Source: Scybalocola_A sp900557175
GTDB lineage: Bacteria; Bacillota; Clostridia; Lachnospirales; Lachnospiraceae
Length of the DNA stretch: 27,446 nt
NCBI GenBank assembly: GCA_937890745.1
Contig: CALADH010000066.1
Location: 1-27,446 of the forward strand
Direction: 5' to 3'
In this document: in pieces, positions 23,055 through 27,446 of the stretch
Position numbering within the stretch: the stretch's first letter is position 1
Layout: each line of letters opens with the position of its first letter
Translations under genes and position numbers: made by a program
The notes under the pieces: model-generated
Told to the model about the DNA's origin: nothing
What the model saw: only the letters and a program-made list of their open reading frames with translations
Databases searched by the model: none

Positions 23055-24494
23055 CTATTTCCTCCCGACACTGATTTGGTGCGTTTTTATATAATCCATC
23101 GCAAGCGGCGTCACAAGACAGGCCTTTGGAATTTCTATAAAAATATCACTGCCCTGCTTCAACAAAAGTTTGGAAATATCCTTCTCCGTCAAAAGATTTC
23201 CCGAAAAATCAACTTGCTTTTTCTGCGAATGTGCCATCTTTGATTGGCTCTCATTTTTTCTATCTGCGGGTTCGTCTGCAGCTGCTTCGTACGGTTCTCT
23301 GACTTTCCCGGCGTTATTTTCCATTTTTATGATACGCCCTGTCATACCTTTTTCAAAACCACAGGCATTGGCTTCGTCATAGTCGATATGGGCGGCATCT
23401 GAAAATTTATCGCTGACTCTGACAATCGTATTGTCAAATATAAGGCCTCTGGCACCGCCGGTTAAGAGGCTGACCGTTTCATGATCATGAAGTCCAAAGC
23501 GCTTTGCCGTTTCTGTGTGAAGATGGATATGACGCTTTGCCGCAATAACCCCTTCCGAAATATCAAGAACAGCCGTCTGGCTGCCGTCATCTCTTATAAG
23601 CGTACAGCCCGGCGTATTTTTAATATCACCACTCTGACGTATCACCGGCATAATGCCGAGCATTCTCGCATCTGTCACAGAAATTTCAACCTGCGTGCGG
23701 GGACGCAGCGGTCCTAAAATAACAACATTGTCAATCCGCCCCTTCGGGCCTTTCACACTGAGCCGCTCGCGGCACACATACTGGCCGGGCTGGGACAGGT
23801 CCCGCACCCGCTCAAAAACATAACCCTCACCAAAAAGCCGATCTGCATCTTCCCTGCTCAAATGAATATGACGGCCGGAGGCCTCAACTTCAACTTCCAT
23901 GCCCTCATATCCACCGGTCATAAACATAAAGCTCATGACATGAAAAAGGGACGATATCCGGTTTAATGCCATAATAATATCCGGGCGCATAAACTGCGTT
24001 TTGCCGCTGCCTTGCAAAGTTTCCTTTTCAAAAGCGTGGCAGGCTGCAAGCTCCGTGTCCCGCGCTTTCGTGCGAAGGCGATTTAAATAAGCCGGTATCT
24101 GTCCCTGCGCTGCCGATGGAATATCATGGCCAATGCCGAAATATTTGGACGGATGATGGGATTTTTCATGAATCTCTGTCTCATCCATGCCTAAAATACA
24201 GATTTTTTCAAGTTTTTCACCTGTAATTTCATATTGTATAAGGCTGTGAACAAATCGGCGGATTTCCTCAAGATTCTCATAAAGTGTCCGGTAACCGGCC
24301 TTTGTGACCGCCTGCTGCACGATAATAATCTCCGCCTCAAGTCCGTCAATGGCGCCGCGGAAGGCAATGACCGGATGTGTTTTTTCTACAAGTGTGCTGC
24401 CGTTTAAATGTGTCATTGTCTCCGGCTTTGCAAGCGCTGTCTTCACAGCTGCCAAAATCGTCTGTTCAAGCTCTTTTAAATTCTGGGTTTCCAT
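23055..24494 (-). CDS. EutT-PduL fusion: cobalamin adenosyltransferase plus phosphate acyltransferase
   Basis: This 479-residue protein joins two microcompartment enzymes. Residues 1-195 match EutT-type ATP:cob(I)alamin adenosyltransferase (THLNGSTLVEKTHP, AFRGAIDGLEAEI, HHPSKYFGIGHDIPSAAQG, LNRLRTKARDTEL, MRPDIIMALNRISS). Residues 200-392 are PduL phosphotransacylase, with zinc-binding GRHIHLS at 207-213 and KRHIHLH at 320-325. After a charged linker (393-428), residues 429-479 (LLTEKDI..FIEIPKACLVTPLAMDYI) resemble the segment that sits at the N-terminus of enterobacterial EutT. The HX11CCX2C metal motif of that EutT is absent. The ribosome binding site is weak (GGCAGGA). It sits between eutM and eutN. 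Predicted jobs are adenosylcobalamin supply for EutBC and acetyl-CoA to acetyl-phosphate. Confidence 0.88.
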   Translation of the reverse strand: METQNLKELEQTILAAVKTALAKPETMTHLNGSTLVEKTHPVIAFRGAIDGLEAEIIIVQQAVTKAGYRTLYENLEEIRRFVHSLIQYEITGEKLEKICILGMDETEIHEKSHHPSKYFGIGHDIPSAAQGQIPAYLNRLRTKARDTELAACHAFEKETLQGSGKTQFMRPDIIMALNRISSLFHVMSFMFMTGGYEGMEVEVEASGRHIHLSREDADRLFGEGYVFERVRDLSQPGQYVCRERLSVKGPKGRIDNVVILGPLRPRTQVEISVTDARMLGIMPVIRQSGDIKNTPGCTLIRDDGSQTAVLDISEGVIAAKRHIHLHTETAKRFGLHDHETVSLLTGGARGLIFDNTIVRVSDKFSDAAHIDYDEANACGFEKGMTGRIIKMENNAGKVREPYEAAADEPADRKNESQSKMAHSQKKQVDFSGNLLTEKDISKLLLKQGSDIFIEIPKACLVTPLAMDYIKTHQISVGRK

Positions 24495-24512
24495 TGTCCT
24501 GCCGCCGTTTTA

Positions 24513-24812
24513 TTATGCTTCCTGAACCGTGGAATTTTTAGGCAGAATCACATCCACTTCTGTATGCGGTCTTGGAATCACATGGACAGAAATCAGCTCG
24601 CCGACACGCTCTGCCGCTGCCGCTCCGGCATCGGTCGCTGCCTTTACGGCACCCACATCGCCTCTGACCATGACAGTCACAAGACCTGCCCCGATTGTTT
24701 CCTTGCCGACAAGCGCCACATTTGCCGCCTTTACCATCGCATCTGCCGCCTCAATAGCGCCGACCAGTCCTTTTGTTTCTATCATGCCTAATGCATTTGT
24801 ACTTGCCATCAT
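24513..24812 (-). CDS. eutM: Microcompartment hexameric shell protein EutM (PduA/CcmK family)
   Basis: This 99-residue BMC-domain protein forms hexamers that tile the shell facets. It carries the family opening NALGMIETKGLVGAIEAADAM, VMVRGDVGAVKAATDAG and the C-terminal VGELISVHVIPRPH. The short N-terminal extension MMAST is normal. GGAGG lies 7 nt before the first of two adjacent ATG codons (24812; the second at 24809 is also possible). It is in the eut operon between eutE and the EutT-PduL fusion. Confidence 0.95.
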   Translation of the reverse strand: MMASTNALGMIETKGLVGAIEAADAMVKAANVALVGKETIGAGLVTVMVRGDVGAVKAATDAGAAAAERVGELISVHVIPRPHTEVDVILPKNSTVQEA

Positions 24813-24845
24813 TATTCTACCTCCGTCATTTTAAATCAATGAAAA

Positions 24846-26357
24846 TTATGCGTGCATACCGCCCTCGCCGGACGTGACTGCCTTTAAAACCTTTGCCACA
24901 ATCTGTTCGATTAAAAACTTATCTGACGCTGCGCTGTTCTCCTGTCCGGGCACATTCCCGCAGCTTTTTAAATGCACCGGCGTTCCCGAAATTTCCCATG
25001 CTTCCTTAACGCCCCATGCAACCCGCTTAATATTGATTAAATCTTTCGGGCCGATATTATTTGAAGACGAGCTTCCGCCCGCCGAGCCGCAGCCAAGTGT
25101 CAGCGCCGGAAACAAATTGGTTGTCGCACCGACACCGCCAAGAGACGCCGATGTGTTGACAAGAATCCTTGACGCCGGCACGACCGACGCAAAGCGCTTC
25201 ACCTGTGCTTCATTTTCCGAATGAATTGCAAAGGTATGGCCTGCACCCTCAAAATTTAGTATTTCAATACACCGCGCCAAACATGCATCCTCATCTTTTT
25301 CAACAAAAAATGCCAGTATCGGAGCCAGCTTTTCATGAGAATAAACCGCACTCATACCAACCGAGGTTTCGGCGGCAACAAGCACCGATGCATCTTTTGG
25401 CACACCGTAAATCCCCGCAAGTGTACATAATGTTTCCGTGCTTTTGCCGACAATCTGAGGGTTCATTGTAAAGTTCGGCCGCAAAATAAATTTACCAAGC
25501 TTTTTACTTTCTTCCTCATTCAAAATATAAGCGCCGCACGCCTTTAATTCCATAAGCACCGTTTCTTTCATCGCCTCTGTCACAACAATGGACTGCTCTG
25601 ACGCACATATTGTGCCGTAATCAAAGCTTTTGGAGGCAACAATTCTTTGAATGGCCAGCCGCACATCGGCACTTGAATCAATGTAGGCCGGACCATTGCC
25701 CGCGCCGACACCAATCGCCGGTGTGCCCGATGAATAAGCCGCTTTGACCATTGCCGCGCCGCCGGTTGCCAAAATAAGCGATGTATCCTTATGCCGCATT
25801 AATTCGGAGGTTGCTTCCATCGTCGGGTTTGTCACTGCACTGACGGCGCCCTTTGGACAGCCTGCCGCCTCAGCCGCCTCAGCCACAAGGCGCACTGCCT
25901 CCAAAATACATTTTTTAGCGCCCGGATGGGGGGAAAACACAATGGCATTGGCCGATTTTAATGCAATCATCGCCTTATAAATGACGGTTGATGTCGGATT
26001 GGTCGACGGCACAAGAGCGGCAATAACACCGACACCGACGGCGATATCCATGACTTTCTTTTCTCTGTCAAATCCGATAATACCGACCGTCTTTTCATCC
26101 TTAATCGCCTCATAAAGTGTTTCGGCGGCAAATTTATTTTTAATGGTTTTATCACCCACTTTGCCAAAGCCTGTTTCCTCGCAGGCAAGCTTTGCAAGAT
26201 AAGCCGCATTTTCACTGCCCGCCCGGCTGATGGCTTCCGTGATTTTATCAATCTGTGCCTGATTCATTTTTGAAAGGGCGGCCACCGCCGTCTTCGCCGC
26301 CCTGATGCGAAGACGCGCCTCCTGAATCGAGGCTAAGTCTTTATCAATCAACTCCAT
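24846..26357 (-). CDS. eutE: Acetaldehyde dehydrogenase (acetylating) EutE with C-terminal encapsulation-like helix
   Basis: EutE converts acetaldehyde, CoA and NAD+ to acetyl-CoA inside the microcompartment. The 503-residue enzyme has the aldehyde dehydrogenase Rossmann part (VPSTNPTST, GVGAGNGPAY at 216-225) and the catalytic cysteine C251 in YGTICASEQS. The N-terminus starts directly with the catalytic fold (DLASIQEARLRIRAAK) and lacks the lead helix seen in enterobacterial EutE. Instead the C-terminus has a small linker and an amphipathic helix DKFLIEQIVAKVLKAV (about 479-494), which looks like an encapsulation peptide. The start is ATG 26357, with GGAGG 8 nt upstream; longer in-frame starts run into eutL and lack family similarity. 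Confidence 0.94.
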   Translation of the reverse strand: MELIDKDLASIQEARLRIRAAKTAVAALSKMNQAQIDKITEAISRAGSENAAYLAKLACEETGFGKVGDKTIKNKFAAETLYEAIKDEKTVGIIGFDREKKVMDIAVGVGVIAALVPSTNPTSTVIYKAMIALKSANAIVFSPHPGAKKCILEAVRLVAEAAEAAGCPKGAVSAVTNPTMEATSELMRHKDTSLILATGGAAMVKAAYSSGTPAIGVGAGNGPAYIDSSADVRLAIQRIVASKSFDYGTICASEQSIVVTEAMKETVLMELKACGAYILNEEESKKLGKFILRPNFTMNPQIVGKSTETLCTLAGIYGVPKDASVLVAAETSVGMSAVYSHEKLAPILAFFVEKDEDACLARCIEILNFEGAGHTFAIHSENEAQVKRFASVVPASRILVNTSASLGGVGATTNLFPALTLGCGSAGGSSSSNNIGPKDLINIKRVAWGVKEAWEISGTPVHLKSCGNVPGQENSAASDKFLIEQIVAKVLKAVTSGEGGMHA

Positions 26358-26379
26358 AGCATCTGCCTCCTTTATACAT

Positions 26380-27033
26380 TCAATACATTTTCCCATAGGC
26401 GGCAATTGATTTGACCGCCTCGGCAAAAGCCGCACAGGCTGCCCGACAGGCCGACTGGGTGCCAGTTAAAAGACCACCGCCGAAATTTGTCTCTGTCGGA
26501 GGACCATAAAATACTTTAAGCCGCACATCCGCCGCTTTTAAAGCTGCATCAAGCCCATAAACAGCCTCAAGGGGCGGCGCGATTAAATAAGCAAGCGGCT
26601 CACCCTCCCTGATGCCTGATGCCGCCGACAAAAAGCTGCCTGTCCGTGAAATTGTATGGGCATAATAAACAACCGAATCGTCCCCATTTGCACTGACAAA
26701 GCCGGCGCCGCTGTCAAAAAAATTTTCAATGGCGCGAAGTCCGCTTTTAACCTCGTCAGGCGCCTCACCGGCAATCATACCGATAGCATCCCCCGCATAC
26801 TTTGTCGATGCATTGGCAGCACCTGCATACATGGATTTTGCATAAACAACCTCCACCTGTGCATCCTTTGTCGCCGCATCAAGCGCTGTATAAAGGACAT
26901 CATCACTGTCTGCCGTCACAAGCCCCAAGCTTCTGGCACTGCCCTTTAAATTCAATTTTCTGTATAATTCCTGATTTACATTTGCAATAAGCCGCACTGA
27001 AAGAAGCGACGGCTCAATGACCTGTCCTGTCAT
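26380..27033 (-). CDS. eutL: Microcompartment trimeric shell protein EutL
   Basis: EutL is a tandem-BMC-domain trimer that forms gated pores for substrates or cofactors. The 217-residue length is standard. The N-terminal half begins with VIEPSLLSVRLIANVN and contains LGLVTADSDDVLYTALDAATK and VVYAKSMYAGA; the C-terminal half has GDDSVVYYAHTISRTGSFLS, EGEPLAYLIAPPLEAVYGLDAALKAA and FFGPPTETN-like YGPPTETNFGGG. AGGAGG lies 4 nt before ATG 27033. It lies between eutC and eutE. Confidence 0.96.
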   Translation of the reverse strand: MTGQVIEPSLLSVRLIANVNQELYRKLNLKGSARSLGLVTADSDDVLYTALDAATKDAQVEVVYAKSMYAGAANASTKYAGDAIGMIAGEAPDEVKSGLRAIENFFDSGAGFVSANGDDSVVYYAHTISRTGSFLSAASGIREGEPLAYLIAPPLEAVYGLDAALKAADVRLKVFYGPPTETNFGGGLLTGTQSACRAACAAFAEAVKSIAAYGKMY

Positions 27034-27042
27034 AGTTCCTCC

Positions 27043-27446
27043 TTATGCCATCAGCTTTCTTAAGTCAACGCCGGACGCCTTCTTTTCAAGCATCGTTTTG
27101 ATAAGCTGTGCCGCATGGGCTCCGGCCTCCGCCGCATTTGTGCCGCCCTTGTGAATATTGGAAATGACCGTTCGCTGTGATTCAGGCACACCATGTCTTG
27201 GCGCATAAGTAATATAAGCTGACATAGACTCTGCCGTCACAAGTCCCGGCCGCTCTCCGACAAGCATACAAATCACCTCTGCGCCGCAGGCTTCACCGAT
27301 GTCATCCATTGCACCGACTCTGGCATATTTCACAAATAAAATATCGCCGACAAAAATCTGCTGCAGACTAAGGCCCTGCTTTAGCGCCGCCGCCATATCC
27401 ATCGCATTGGCTTGTACGGCCGCCGATGAAAGGCCGTCACCGATAA
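27043..27446 (-). CDS. eutC: Ethanolamine ammonia-lyase small subunit EutC, C-terminal part
   Basis: The reading frame stays open to the window edge, so the N-terminal part is missing. About 133 residues are visible, starting with IGDGLSSAAVQANAMDMAAAL, a strongly conserved EutC segment, then GDILFVKYARVGAMDDIGE, CMLVGERPGLVTAESMSAYITYAPRHG and the conserved tail NIHKGGTNAAEAGA. EutC with EutB forms the B12-dependent lyase that splits ethanolamine to acetaldehyde and ammonia; EutC helps hold adenosylcobalamin. An internal ATG at 27402 is not the true start because homology continues upstream. EutB is expected just outside the window. Confidence 0.95.
   Translation of the reverse strand, partial: IGDGLSSAAVQANAMDMAAALKQGLSLQQIFVGDILFVKYARVGAMDDIGEACGAEVICMLVGERPGLVTAESMSAYITYAPRHGVPESQRTVISNIHKGGTNAAEAGAHAAQLIKTMLEKKASGVDLRKLMA

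Noticed and set aside
26358..26435. EutE starting at 26435 (529 residues)
   Set aside because: The extra 26 residues overlap the eutL 3' end in another frame and look unlike the family; GGAGG precedes ATG 26357.
1..27446. CRISPR array, prophage, integrase or IS element
   Set aside because: No regularly spaced repeats, phage genes, transposase or integrase motifs were seen; the tRNA at the left edge is not followed by an integrase.

Overview
The window looks like a chromosomal segment of an anaerobic, low-to-mid GC Clostridia member, most likely Lachnospiraceae. This is inferred from strong GGAGG ribosome binding sites, sigma-A-like promoters, a biotin-dependent Na+-pumping decarboxylase operon and a Firmicutes-type ethanolamine (eut) microcompartment operon. 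I see no prophage, IS element, CRISPR array or rRNA. Almost all genes lie on the minus strand in tightly packed operons.

Layout. Positions 1-54 hold the 3' part of a tRNA-Met(CAT), followed by a terminator. A short plus-strand operon (147-1488) encodes a PhzF-family protein and a GNAT acetyltransferase. A minus-strand operon runs from a promoter near 8770-8797 down to 1531: M20 amidohydrolase, a tandem-HAD fusion phosphatase, SbcD, SbcC and ThiE, with overlapping or nearly abutting genes. A MocR/GabR-type regulator (8898-10337) is transcribed divergently from the amidohydrolase. A three-gene ABC importer of the TrpXYZ-like family (lipoprotein, permease, ATPase) occupies 13100-10392. A five-gene operon (18617-13326) encodes a CoA-type carboxyltransferase (MmdA-like), an OadG-like lipoprotein, a biotin carrier, the OadB Na+ pump and an OadA-type carboxyltransferase. 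It has a clear promoter and terminator. Next comes a monocistronic D-Ala-D-Ala carboxypeptidase (18850-20109), with a small MntP/YtaF-like membrane protein (20218-20748) transcribed divergently from it. The last 6.7 kb is the distal part of a eut operon on the minus strand: eutC (cut by the window edge), eutL, eutE, eutM, a EutT-PduL fusion, eutN, eutH, and a second D-Ala-D-Ala carboxypeptidase whose start codon overlaps the eutH stop.

How the genes work together. In the eut block, EutBC ammonia-lyase makes acetaldehyde inside a shell of EutL, EutM and EutN. EutE converts it to acetyl-CoA and the PduL half of the fusion makes acetyl-phosphate. The EutT half supplies adenosylcobalamin for EutBC, and EutH is a membrane protein linked to ethanolamine entry. 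The decarboxylase operon joins two different carboxyltransferases to one biotin carrier and one Na+ pump, which suggests transcarboxylation or dual-substrate decarboxylation linked to a sodium gradient.

The points most worth a second look are the EutT-PduL fusion with a displaced C-terminal EutT-like segment, the C-terminal encapsulation-like helix on EutE, the cell-wall carboxypeptidase coupled to the eut operon, the two-carboxyltransferase Na+-pump operon, the tandem HAD protein in the sbcDC operon, and a perfect 18-bp palindrome next to the oad operon terminator.
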